Shown here: in pieces, positions 52,380-59,893 of the stretch
Layout: the number at the start of each line of letters is the position of its first letter
Position numbering within the stretch: position 1 is the first letter of the stretch
Origin: Brevibacterium spongiae
GTDB taxonomy: Bacteria; Actinomycetota; Actinomycetes; Actinomycetales; Brevibacteriaceae
Direction: 5' to 3'
Length of the DNA: 64,000 nt
Assembly (NCBI RefSeq): GCF_026168515.1
Contig: NZ_CP093443.1
Span: 930,001 to 994,000, forward strand
The notes under the pieces: model-generated
The model's database searches: none
Seen by the model: the letters and a program-made list of their open reading frames with translations, nothing else
What the model was told of the DNA's origin: nothing
Program-made: the position numbers and the translations under genes

Positions 52380-52479
52380 CGTGCGATCAGTCTATCGAGC
52401 CGAGGCGCCGCCCCGAATCCGGCTTCGGTGCAGCACTCACACCCTGTTCTGCGTCAGTGCCGGGATGTACTGTTCTGAC

Positions 52480-52743
52480 ATGTGCAGAAACATTCGAACC
52501 CTCCATAATTTCGAACCCGCCGCGACGTCAGAGGAGGTCGACGCCGCAGCCCTGCAGTACGTGCGCAAGATCGCCGGGACGACGAAACCCTCTCAAGCCA
52601 ATGCCGAAGCCTTCGACACCGCCGTCGCCGAGATTGCCCACGCCACCCAGCACCTCCTCGACGCATTGGTCACGAACGCCCCGCCGAAGAACCGTGAGGT
52701 CGAAGCCGAGAAGCGACGAGCCAGATTCGCCGCCCGCGCATGA
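52480..52743 (+). CDS. DUF2277-family protein
   Basis: An 87-residue protein with the family start MCRNIRTLHNFEP and ATSEEVDAAALQYVRKIAGT. DUF2277 has no known function. Its stop overlaps the next start by 4 bp (ATGA). ATG 52480 is fixed by the conserved MCRNI start; the upstream ribosome-binding site is poor (CTGTTCTGAC). Confidence 0.9.
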   Translation: MCRNIRTLHNFEPAATSEEVDAAALQYVRKIAGTTKPSQANAEAFDTAVAEIAHATQHLLDALVTNAPPKNREVEAEKRRARFAARA

Positions 52744-53126
52744 CGATCACCGGCCTCGTCCTCACGGGTCTCGCCGCGGTCCTGCACGTCTTCATCTTCT
52801 ACCTGGAATCCGTGGCCTGGACGAGTCCCCGCGCCCGCGCGACCTTCGGCACCACCGAGGCGGAAGCCGAAGCGACGAAATCCCTGGCCTTCAACCAGGG
52901 CTTCTACAACCTGTTCCTCGCGCTCGCAGTGTTCATCGGCATCATCGTTTTCGCGGCAGGCTCAACCCAGGTCGGGCTCACCCTCGTCTTCGTCGGGGCC
53001 GGGTCGATGCTCGCCGCCGCCCTCGTCCTCGCCCTGTCGAGTCCCGAGCTCATCGCCTCCGCACTCAAACAGGGAACGCTGCCCCTCCTCGGCGTGGCCT
53101 GCCTGCTCGTCGGGGTGCTGATCTGA
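52740..53126 (+). CDS. DUF1304-family membrane protein
   Basis: A 128-residue protein with four hydrophobic segments; the pattern HVFIFYLESVAW and AFNQGFYNLFLALAVFIG is characteristic of DUF1304. The function is unknown. Coupled to the DUF2277 gene through an ATGA overlap, and convergent with the IclR regulator gene. Confidence 0.93.
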   Translation: MTITGLVLTGLAAVLHVFIFYLESVAWTSPRARATFGTTEAEAEATKSLAFNQGFYNLFLALAVFIGIIVFAAGSTQVGLTLVFVGAGSMLAAALVLALSSPELIASALKQGTLPLLGVACLLVGVLI

Positions 53127-53142
53127 GTTCGACTGAAGTCTG

Positions 53143-53913
53143 TCAGACGATGACACGGTCATCGTTGGCGAGGTCCTGAGTGATCCTCGCCGAGGCGGTC
53201 CGCAGCGCCCGCATGATCGCGGGCACTCCTTTCTTGTGCTCCGAATCGATGACGACGCCGAGACCGGCGATCGCCAGCCCGCCGGCGTCGAAGACCGGAA
53301 CCGTGATGCCCGTCGTGCCCTCATCGATATGCCCGGAGAGCTCAGCGAAATGATGCGAACGGATCGAGGTGAACATCCTGCGCAGCGCGGCGGGATCCGT
53401 CGTCGTCTTCTCCGTGATCGCTGTCAGGGGTCCCCGCAGATAGGCCTCCCGCACGTGCTTGGGCGCATAGGCCAAGAGCACGAGACCACACGAGGAGGCA
53501 TGCGCCGGCAGACGGCCGGCCGTCTTCGACCGGTGGATGACCGCATTCGGAGCCGACATCCGCTCGATGATGAGCACCTCCCGCTCCCGCAGGATCCCCA
53601 GCTGAGTGTTCTCGCCGACGAATTCGTGCACGGCCATCATGTGCGGCCTGGCCACCGAGGCGAGCCCGACGGCATCGGAGGCGCGATTCGACAGCTCCCA
53701 CATCCCCACGCCGATCCGGATCCGCCCGGTCGGGTCGCGCTGCAGCAGGTCATGACGCATCATGTCGCCGACCAGGCGGTACGCCGTGGACTTCGGCAGC
53801 TCGGCGCGTTCGGCGATCTCCTCGGCGCTGAGGCTCTGGTGATCGGGGTCGAACGATGCGAGCACGCGGACGAGGCGATCGATCATCGAGTCGCCGGACT
53901 TGGAGTTCGCCAT
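53143..53913 (-). CDS. IclR-family transcriptional regulator
   Basis: A 256-residue regulator. The N-terminal winged HTH (AEEIAERAELPKSTAYRLVGDMMRHDLL, ~25-60) and the C-terminal ligand domain (ASSCGLVLLAY, GLAIAGLGVVIDS) are complete. It is divergently transcribed from the benzoylformate decarboxylase operon across a 150-bp gap holding a sequence also found upstream of pobA. IclR proteins control pca, pob and related pathways in many bacteria, so a dual role is plausible (inference). Confidence 0.95.
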   Translation of the reverse strand: MANSKSGDSMIDRLVRVLASFDPDHQSLSAEEIAERAELPKSTAYRLVGDMMRHDLLQRDPTGRIRIGVGMWELSNRASDAVGLASVARPHMMAVHEFVGENTQLGILREREVLIIERMSAPNAVIHRSKTAGRLPAHASSCGLVLLAYAPKHVREAYLRGPLTAITEKTTTDPAALRRMFTSIRSHHFAELSGHIDEGTTGITVPVFDAGGLAIAGLGVVIDSEHKKGVPAIMRALRTASARITQDLANDDRVIV

Positions 53914-53942
53914 GCCCGGATTCTAGCCGTTCCGCAGCAAAC

Positions 53943-53958
53943 TTCTCAATGAATGGGA
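53943..53958. promoter_or_regulatory. Putative IclR-family operator in the mdlC/iclR gap
   Basis: TTCTCAATGAATGGGA, one base different from the sequence upstream of pobA (39359-39374). It lies 30-45 bp upstream of the iclR start and 106-121 bp upstream of mdlC, suitable for autorepression and control of the operon. Confidence 0.55.
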
Positions 53959-54063
53959 CGATGATGGCCCCTCGTGTCCTCTGTCACTAATGTGGCGAGA
54001 GGTGCGCCACAGTCCGTGATCGACTGTGCCCGCAGAACCACCACTTCAAGGAGCATCACGTCG

Positions 54064-55701
54064 ATGACGACAGTCACGGTCCGCCAAGCAGTCCACGAAC
54101 TCATGACCTTCCATGGGATGACCACAATGTTCGGCAACCCCGGTTCCAATGAGCTGCCGTTCCTCAAGGATCTGCCCGCCCGCTACATCCTCGGCCTCCA
54201 CGAAGCCACAGTCGTGGCCATGGCTGACGGCTATTCGATGATCACGAATCGGCCCACACTCATCAACCTCCACGCCGCCTCCGGGACAGGCAACGGACTC
54301 GGAGCGCTGACGAACTCCGCGATCTCGAAGTCGAAGCTCGTCATCACCGCCGGTCAGCAGGTCCGCGACATGATCGGCCCCGAGGTCATGCTCGCCAATG
54401 TGCAGGCCGCGAAACTCGCCGAACCCCTCGTCCACCAATCGCTCGAACCCCTGAGCGCTCATGACGTTCCCCGCGCATTCTCGCAATCCGTCTTCGCCGC
54501 CGAAGACGGTCCCGTCTACCTCTCCGTGCCCTACGACGACTGGGACGCCGAGGTGCCGGCCGAGCGGATCCGCCAACTCTCCCGCCACGTCGCCACCGCC
54601 CGCACCGTCGACCCGGAAGCGATCGCCGAACTCGCGGGCAAGCTGCGCAGCGCCGAGGCACCTGTCCTCGTCCTCGGCCCCGAGGTCGACGACGAGCGCG
54701 TCTGGGCCACGACCATCGCCCTCGCCGAGGCGCTCGACCTCCCCGTCTGGGCAGCCCCATCGTTGGCGCGACTGCCGTTTCCCAACCACCACCCGAACTT
54801 CCGCGGAGTCCTGCCCGCCGGCATCGCCCCGATCGGCGAGATCCTCGGTGCCCATGACCTCGCCCTCGTCATCGGGGCACCGGTGTTCCGCTACCACCAG
54901 TGGCAGCCGGGACTGTACCTGCCCGAGACCACCGAACTCATCCAGATCGGCGAGGACACCGCAGCCGCCGCCCGCGCTCCCTTCGGCGACGCCCTCATCG
55001 CCGACCCTGTCGAGACGATCCTCGCTCTCGCAGCATCCCTCGATGTCGCGACCGTGGCGGATTCCGATCCGACCGCCACGGATTCCGACTCAGGCGTTAT
55101 GGCACCGGAACGGGCCATCCCCGGTCCGGCCGCCTCGGCGAGCGATGGGGTCCTCCACCCCGAGGAGGTCTTCGCGGGCCTGCGCGAGACGATGCCGGGC
55201 GACACCCGCTACGTCGTCGAATCCACCTCGACGAACGCGGCCTTCTGGGCGCAGATGGACCTGCGCCTGCCCGGCTCCTACTTCTTCCCGGCCTCCGGCG
55301 GACTCGGGTGGGGACTGCCCGCGTCGATGGGCGTGGCCCTGGCCGACCCCGAGCGTCCCGTCGTCGCGATCATCGGCGACGGCTCCGCCCACTACTCGAT
55401 CTCCGCCCTGCGCACGGCAGTGGAGGAGAACATCGGCGTCATCATCGTCCTGCTGCGCAACGGCACCTACGGCGCACTCGACTGGTTCGCGGACATGCTC
55501 GGCGTCGACAAGGCGCCCGGTCTCGACCTCGGCGAGGTCGACTTCGTCTCCATCGCGACCGGCTACGGAATGCACGCCGCCCACGCCGCCACCACAGCAG
55601 AATTCGCCTCCCAGCTGACCGCAGCGCAGGAGCGCAGCGTCCGCGGGCAGGCGAGCCTCATCGAAGTGAACACCGAAAAGACACGCCCCGAGAAGAAGTG
55701 A
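54064..55701 (+). CDS. mdlC: Benzoylformate decarboxylase
   Basis: A 545-residue ThDP enzyme. FGNPGSNELPFLKDLP, with the active-site Ser, Glu47 (LHEATVV) and His70 (INLHAASGTGNGLGAL) match Pseudomonas MdlC, and FRYHQWQPG holds the His281 equivalent. The PP-domain motif GDGSAHYSISALRTAVEENIGV is complete. It decarboxylates benzoylformate, and probably 4-hydroxybenzoylformate, to the aldehyde. A short Ala/Ser/Asp-rich insertion (DSDPTATDSDSG, ~360) is unusual. ATG 54064 gives the family N-terminus. Confidence 0.95.
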   Translation: MTTVTVRQAVHELMTFHGMTTMFGNPGSNELPFLKDLPARYILGLHEATVVAMADGYSMITNRPTLINLHAASGTGNGLGALTNSAISKSKLVITAGQQVRDMIGPEVMLANVQAAKLAEPLVHQSLEPLSAHDVPRAFSQSVFAAEDGPVYLSVPYDDWDAEVPAERIRQLSRHVATARTVDPEAIAELAGKLRSAEAPVLVLGPEVDDERVWATTIALAEALDLPVWAAPSLARLPFPNHHPNFRGVLPAGIAPIGEILGAHDLALVIGAPVFRYHQWQPGLYLPETTELIQIGEDTAAAARAPFGDALIADPVETILALAASLDVATVADSDPTATDSDSGVMAPERAIPGPAASASDGVLHPEEVFAGLRETMPGDTRYVVESTSTNAAFWAQMDLRLPGSYFFPASGGLGWGLPASMGVALADPERPVVAIIGDGSAHYSISALRTAVEENIGVIIVLLRNGTYGALDWFADMLGVDKAPGLDLGEVDFVSIATGYGMHAAHAATTAEFASQLTAAQERSVRGQASLIEVNTEKTRPEKK

Positions 55702-55711
55702 GGACACGACC

Positions 55712-57175
55712 ATGACCGACAGCAGTTTCCTGGGAACCGACTGGCACGAGAAGATCTTCACCGGCATCTGGACCGCCGGGAACGGCGAGGCCTATGACGT
55801 CGTCGAACCCGCGACGGGGGAGACCCTCGGCCGCCTCGGCGCGGCCAGTGCTGATGACGTCAACGCCGCCGCCACCAGCGCGGCCGCCGCACAGAAGGAA
55901 TGGGCCCGCACAACTCCGGCCGAACGCGCCGCCGTGCTGCGCCGCGCCGGAGCCCTGTGGGCCGAACACGCCGAGGAGCTGAGCGACTGGATCATCCGGG
56001 AAGCCGGCTCCATCCCGGCCAAAGCAGGCCTCGAGATCAGCTCCGCCGAACAGATCTGCTACGAATCGTCCGCCCTGCCCAGCCATCCGAAAGGACAGGT
56101 GCTCACCTCGAACGAACCCCGCTGGTCGTTCGCCCGCCGCGTGCCGGCCGGGGTCGTCTCCGTCATCGCCCCGTTCAACTTCCCGCTCATCCTCGGCATC
56201 CGCTCGGTCGCCCCGGCGCTGGCCCTGGGCAACGCTGTCCTGCTCAAACCTGACCCCCGTACCGCCGTGTGCGCGGGAGTGTCCATTGCGAGGATCTTCG
56301 CCGAGGCGGGACTGCCCGAAGGCGTCCTCCAGGTCCTGCCCGGCGGGCTCGACGCCGGTGAGGCCGTCGTCGCCGCCCCCGAGGTCTCCGTCATCTCCTT
56401 CACCGGTTCGACCGCGGCCGGACGCAAGGTCGGGGAGGCCGCCGGTCGCCTCCTCAAACGCTGCCACCTCGAACTCGGGGGAAACAATGCGCTCGTCGTC
56501 CTGCCCGGGGCCGAGGTCGGTCCGGCCTCCTCGGCGGGTGCTTTCGGATCGTGGATGCACCAGGGCCAGATCTGCATGACCACCGGCCGTCACATCGTCC
56601 ACGAATCGATCGTCGACGACTATGTCGAGCAGCTGGCTGAACGCGCCCGGAACCTGCCTGTCGGCAATCCCGCCACCGAGGAGGTCGCGATCGGGCCGAT
56701 CATCGACGAGAAGCAGCGCACCCACGTCCGCGACATCCTCGACAAGGCCACCGCCGACGGGGCCCGCCTCGTCGCCGGGGGAGCAGGAGAGGGTGCCTTC
56801 ATCCCGCCCACGGTGCTCACCGACCTGAGCCCGTCGAACCCGGCCTGGACGCAGGAGATCTTCGGACCCGTGGCCCCGGTGGCGACCTTCTCCACTCTCG
56901 AGGAGGCCGCCGAGATGGTCAACGCCAGCGAATACGGACTGTCCTTGGGCATCCTCGGCGATGTGGGCATGGCCATGGACCTGGCCGACCTCGTCGACAC
57001 GGGCAAGGTCCACATCAACGAACAGACCGTCTCCGATGAGGCCAACGTCCCCTTCGGCGGGATGAAGGACTCCGGCAACGGTTCGCGCTTCGGCGGTGCC
57101 GAAGCCAATATCGAAGCCTTCACCGAAACCCAGTGGGTGACGATGCGCTCGACGATCGCGCCGTACCCGTTCTGA
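55712..57175 (+). CDS. Benzaldehyde dehydrogenase (ALDH family)
   Basis: A 487-residue NAD(P)-dependent aldehyde dehydrogenase. The catalytic Cys is in HQGQICMTTGRH, the general base Glu in LELGGNNALVV, and the Rossmann GSTAAGRKV is present; the IAPFNFPLI segment is typical of XylC/vanillin-type enzymes. It starts 10 bp after mdlC, so the aldehyde formed there would be oxidised to benzoate or 4-hydroxybenzoate. Confidence 0.94.
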   Translation: MTDSSFLGTDWHEKIFTGIWTAGNGEAYDVVEPATGETLGRLGAASADDVNAAATSAAAAQKEWARTTPAERAAVLRRAGALWAEHAEELSDWIIREAGSIPAKAGLEISSAEQICYESSALPSHPKGQVLTSNEPRWSFARRVPAGVVSVIAPFNFPLILGIRSVAPALALGNAVLLKPDPRTAVCAGVSIARIFAEAGLPEGVLQVLPGGLDAGEAVVAAPEVSVISFTGSTAAGRKVGEAAGRLLKRCHLELGGNNALVVLPGAEVGPASSAGAFGSWMHQGQICMTTGRHIVHESIVDDYVEQLAERARNLPVGNPATEEVAIGPIIDEKQRTHVRDILDKATADGARLVAGGAGEGAFIPPTVLTDLSPSNPAWTQEIFGPVAPVATFSTLEEAAEMVNASEYGLSLGILGDVGMAMDLADLVDTGKVHINEQTVSDEANVPFGGMKDSGNGSRFGGAEANIEAFTETQWVTMRSTIAPYPF

Positions 57176-57220
57176 TACCTGCCCTTCCCAGTCACGACAC
57201 CACCTGATCCGGAGACACCG

Positions 57221-58537
57221 ATGTCCTCATCCGCCCCGTCCGTGCCCATGCCCGCCGTCACCCCGGCGGGCAGGTGGCCGGCCGTCCTCTGCTGGCTCGC
57301 CGTCGCCCTGGAGGGCTTCGATCTCGTCGTCCTCGGCGCGGTCATCCCCGAGCTGCTCGCCACGCAGGCACTCGGCTTCACCCCCGAGGCGGCCACCCTC
57401 GTGGCCACGCTCAGCCTCGTCGGCGTGGGCCTCGGTGCCGTCGCCGTCGGACCCGTCGTCGACCGGATCGGGCGGCGATGGGCGATCATCGCCTGCGTCA
57501 TCGGCTTCAGCATCTTCACCCTGCTCGTCGCCTTCGCCCCGAGCGTCGCGCTGTTCACGACGTTCCGGTTCATCGCCGGAATCTTCCTCGGTGCCGTGAT
57601 GCCCAGTGCCCTGGCCTACATCAGCGAATACAACAAGTCCGGCAAGACCGGCAAGGCCACGACCCTGACGATGACCGGCTACCACGCGGGAGCCGTCGCG
57701 ATCTCCCTGCTCGCCGTCGCCTACTCCCACAACTGGCACCTGCTCTTCATCGCCGGCGGAGTCGCGGGACTGCTCATGGTTCCGCTCCTCATCTGGAAGC
57801 TGCCCGAATCCGAGGCGTTCCTCATCGCTCAGCAGATCAAGAAGAACCCTGCGGCCGCCTCGGCGACGGTGGGCGACGACGTCGATCCCAGCGGTCGAGT
57901 CGATCCCAGCGGTCGGATCGACCCCAGCGGTCGCATCGACACGAAGGCGAAGACGGGCATGGCCGGACTCTTCGAAGGCAGACTCGCGCTCGTGACCATC
58001 GGGGTGTGGGCGGCGAGCTTCATGGGTCTGCTCCTCGTCTACGGCCTCAACACGTGGCTGCCGAAGATCATGGCCGACGCCGGCTATGAGGTCTCGGACT
58101 CCCTCGTCATGCTCTTCGTCATGAACATCGGAGCCGTCGTCGGACTCGTCCTGGCCGGTTGGCTGGCCGACAAGCACGGGACGAAGAAGATCGTGCTCAT
58201 GTGGTTCATCCTCGCCGCGGTCTTCCTCGCCGCCCTGTCCATCCCGATGACCAGCCAGGTCCTGCTCAATCTCGCAGTCTTCGTCACCGGCGTCTTCGTC
58301 TTCTCCGCACAGGTGCTCGTCTACGCATTCGTGTCCGCGATCTACCCGGCCCAGGCCCGCGGCACCGCGCTCGGGATGGCGTCCGGCATCGGTCGCATCG
58401 GCGCGATCGTCGGACCGTTCATCACCGGCGCCCTCGTCACCGCCGGCATCGCCTACCCGTGGGGCTTCTACCTCTTCGCCGTCGTCGCGGTCCTCGGGTT
58501 CGCAGCCATGGCGATCGTGCCGAGATCGGTGAAGTGA
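57221..58537 (+). CDS. Aromatic acid:H+ symporter (AAHS family MFS)
   Basis: A 438-residue, 12-helix transporter like BenK/PcaK. Family motifs are ALEGFDLVVLGAVIPELL in helix 1 and GPVVDRIGRRWAII in loop 2-3. The central cytoplasmic loop contains three DPSGR repeats not usual for the family. It probably takes up benzoylformate, mandelate or (4-hydroxy)benzoate for the operon in which it lies. Confidence 0.93.
   Translation: MSSSAPSVPMPAVTPAGRWPAVLCWLAVALEGFDLVVLGAVIPELLATQALGFTPEAATLVATLSLVGVGLGAVAVGPVVDRIGRRWAIIACVIGFSIFTLLVAFAPSVALFTTFRFIAGIFLGAVMPSALAYISEYNKSGKTGKATTLTMTGYHAGAVAISLLAVAYSHNWHLLFIAGGVAGLLMVPLLIWKLPESEAFLIAQQIKKNPAAASATVGDDVDPSGRVDPSGRIDPSGRIDTKAKTGMAGLFEGRLALVTIGVWAASFMGLLLVYGLNTWLPKIMADAGYEVSDSLVMLFVMNIGAVVGLVLAGWLADKHGTKKIVLMWFILAAVFLAALSIPMTSQVLLNLAVFVTGVFVFSAQVLVYAFVSAIYPAQARGTALGMASGIGRIGAIVGPFITGALVTAGIAYPWGFYLFAVVAVLGFAAMAIVPRSVK
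57881..57934 (+). repeat. 18-bp tandem repeat encoding (V/I)DPSGR x3
   Basis: Three 18-bp units, GTCGATCCCAGCGGTCGA and variants, start at 57881, 57899 and 57917 in the region for the central loop of the aromatic acid carrier. The in-frame unit length keeps the coding frame, so copy-number change would lengthen or shorten the loop only. Confidence 0.9.
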
Positions 58538-58565
58538 CGTCAGCGGGGTTGACTACCCTGAAGAC

Positions 58566-59759
58566 ATGACCCGCTGGATCGATGCCGCGTTCGTGCGCGG
58601 CGGCACAAGCAAAGGCCTGTTCTTCCGCGAGGATGCGCTGCCGCCCGTGGGCGATGGTGGGGATACGTCGGCCCGCGATGCGATCTTCTGTTCGGCGCTG
58701 GGATCACCGGATTCCTTCGGCCGCCAGCTCGATGGGATGGGCGGGGGAATCTCCTCCCTGTCGAAGGTGATGGTCGTGGCCGCCTCGGCGAGGGACGGAG
58801 TCGACCTCGACTTTACCTTCGGTCAGGTCTCCGTCGCCGAGGCGGACGTCGACTACTCCGGAAACTGCGGCAATCTGTCGTCCGGGGTCGTCCCGTTCGC
58901 CCTGTCGGTCGGGTTGGTCACCGCAGCCGACGGATGGCACGTCTTCCGCCTGTTCAATACGAACACCGCGAAGTTCGTCGACGTGGGTCTGAACGTCGTG
59001 GGCGGGCAGGCCGAGGTCGACGGGGAGCTGGTGCTGCCCGGGGTCAACGGCACGGGTGCCCCGGTCGAACTCATCTATCCCGACCCCGCCGGCAGCCGCA
59101 CCTCGGGTCTGCTGCCGACCGGGCAGGTGAGCGAGTCGATCAACGCGGATGGACGCATGTTCGACGTCTCGCTCGTCGACGCGACCCTGCCGGTGGTCAT
59201 CGTCCCGGCCGCCGCTGTCGGTCTCAACGGTGATGAGTCGCCGGAGGAGATCGACGCGAACGCACCGTCGATGCGGGTCATCGCGGACCTGCGCCGCAAC
59301 GCTGCGGTCCGGATGGGACTGTGTGCCAGCCCCGAGGAGGCACCGCAGGTCGTGCCGAAGGTCGCCATCGTCGCCCCGCCGATGCCGACGAGGCTGCTCG
59401 ACGGGACCACGCTGGCGACGGATTCCGCTGATGTCGTCGTGCGGATGATCTCGATGGGGCAGACGCACAAGGCCGTGCCCGGCACGGGAGCGATGTGTTT
59501 GGCAGCGGCCGCTCAGGTGCCGGGAACGATCATCAACGTCATCATCGAGAGATCGCGGGCCGGGGACGGTTCTGGGAGTGGTGCTGGGAACGGCTCTGAG
59601 GATGTGGGTGCGGCTGTCAGCCCCGAGGTGCGGCTGGGTACGCCGTCCGGCGTGGTCACTGCCGCCGCGGTCCGCGCGGACGACGGGTCTGTGACGGCCG
59701 CGTCCCTCTTCCGCACGGCACGAGTGCTCATGCGCGGACAGGTCGCCGTCCGGGACTGA
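58566..59759 (+). CDS. PrpF-family isomerase-like protein
   Basis: A 397-residue protein of the PrpF / 4-oxalomesaconate tautomerase family (two diaminopimelate-epimerase-like halves). RGGTSKGLFFRED at the start, GNCGNLSSGV with the first catalytic Cys, and GAMCLAAAAQ with the second are present. PrpF isomerises methylaconitate; GalD works on gallate breakdown. Here the 28-bp spacing from the aromatic carrier favours an aromatic-pathway role, but none in mandelate breakdown is known to me. A Gly/Ser/Asp-rich insertion lies near 335-350. Confidence 0.88.
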   Translation: MTRWIDAAFVRGGTSKGLFFREDALPPVGDGGDTSARDAIFCSALGSPDSFGRQLDGMGGGISSLSKVMVVAASARDGVDLDFTFGQVSVAEADVDYSGNCGNLSSGVVPFALSVGLVTAADGWHVFRLFNTNTAKFVDVGLNVVGGQAEVDGELVLPGVNGTGAPVELIYPDPAGSRTSGLLPTGQVSESINADGRMFDVSLVDATLPVVIVPAAAVGLNGDESPEEIDANAPSMRVIADLRRNAAVRMGLCASPEEAPQVVPKVAIVAPPMPTRLLDGTTLATDSADVVVRMISMGQTHKAVPGTGAMCLAAAAQVPGTIINVIIERSRAGDGSGSGAGNGSEDVGAAVSPEVRLGTPSGVVTAAAVRADDGSVTAASLFRTARVLMRGQVAVRD

Positions 59760-59834
59760 GCCGCCTCGGCGTGGGTGGCCGCGATGGTCGCGACCCCCGC
59801 GGGGCGGCTTCCGACCATTCATCCCACCGAACAC

Positions 59835-59870
59835 ACCGTGCCCGGCAGTCATCAGACTGCCGGGCACGGT
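59835..59870. terminator. Bidirectional terminator between convergent genes
   Basis: A 15-bp perfect stem, ACCGTGCCCGGCAGT (59835-59849) with its complement (59856-59870) and a 6-nt loop. It lies between the stops of the PrpF gene (59759) and the nuclease gene (59894), with TTC on the plus side. Confidence 0.85.
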
Positions 59871-59893
59871 TTCAGGGGTGAGTATTCAGGGAC

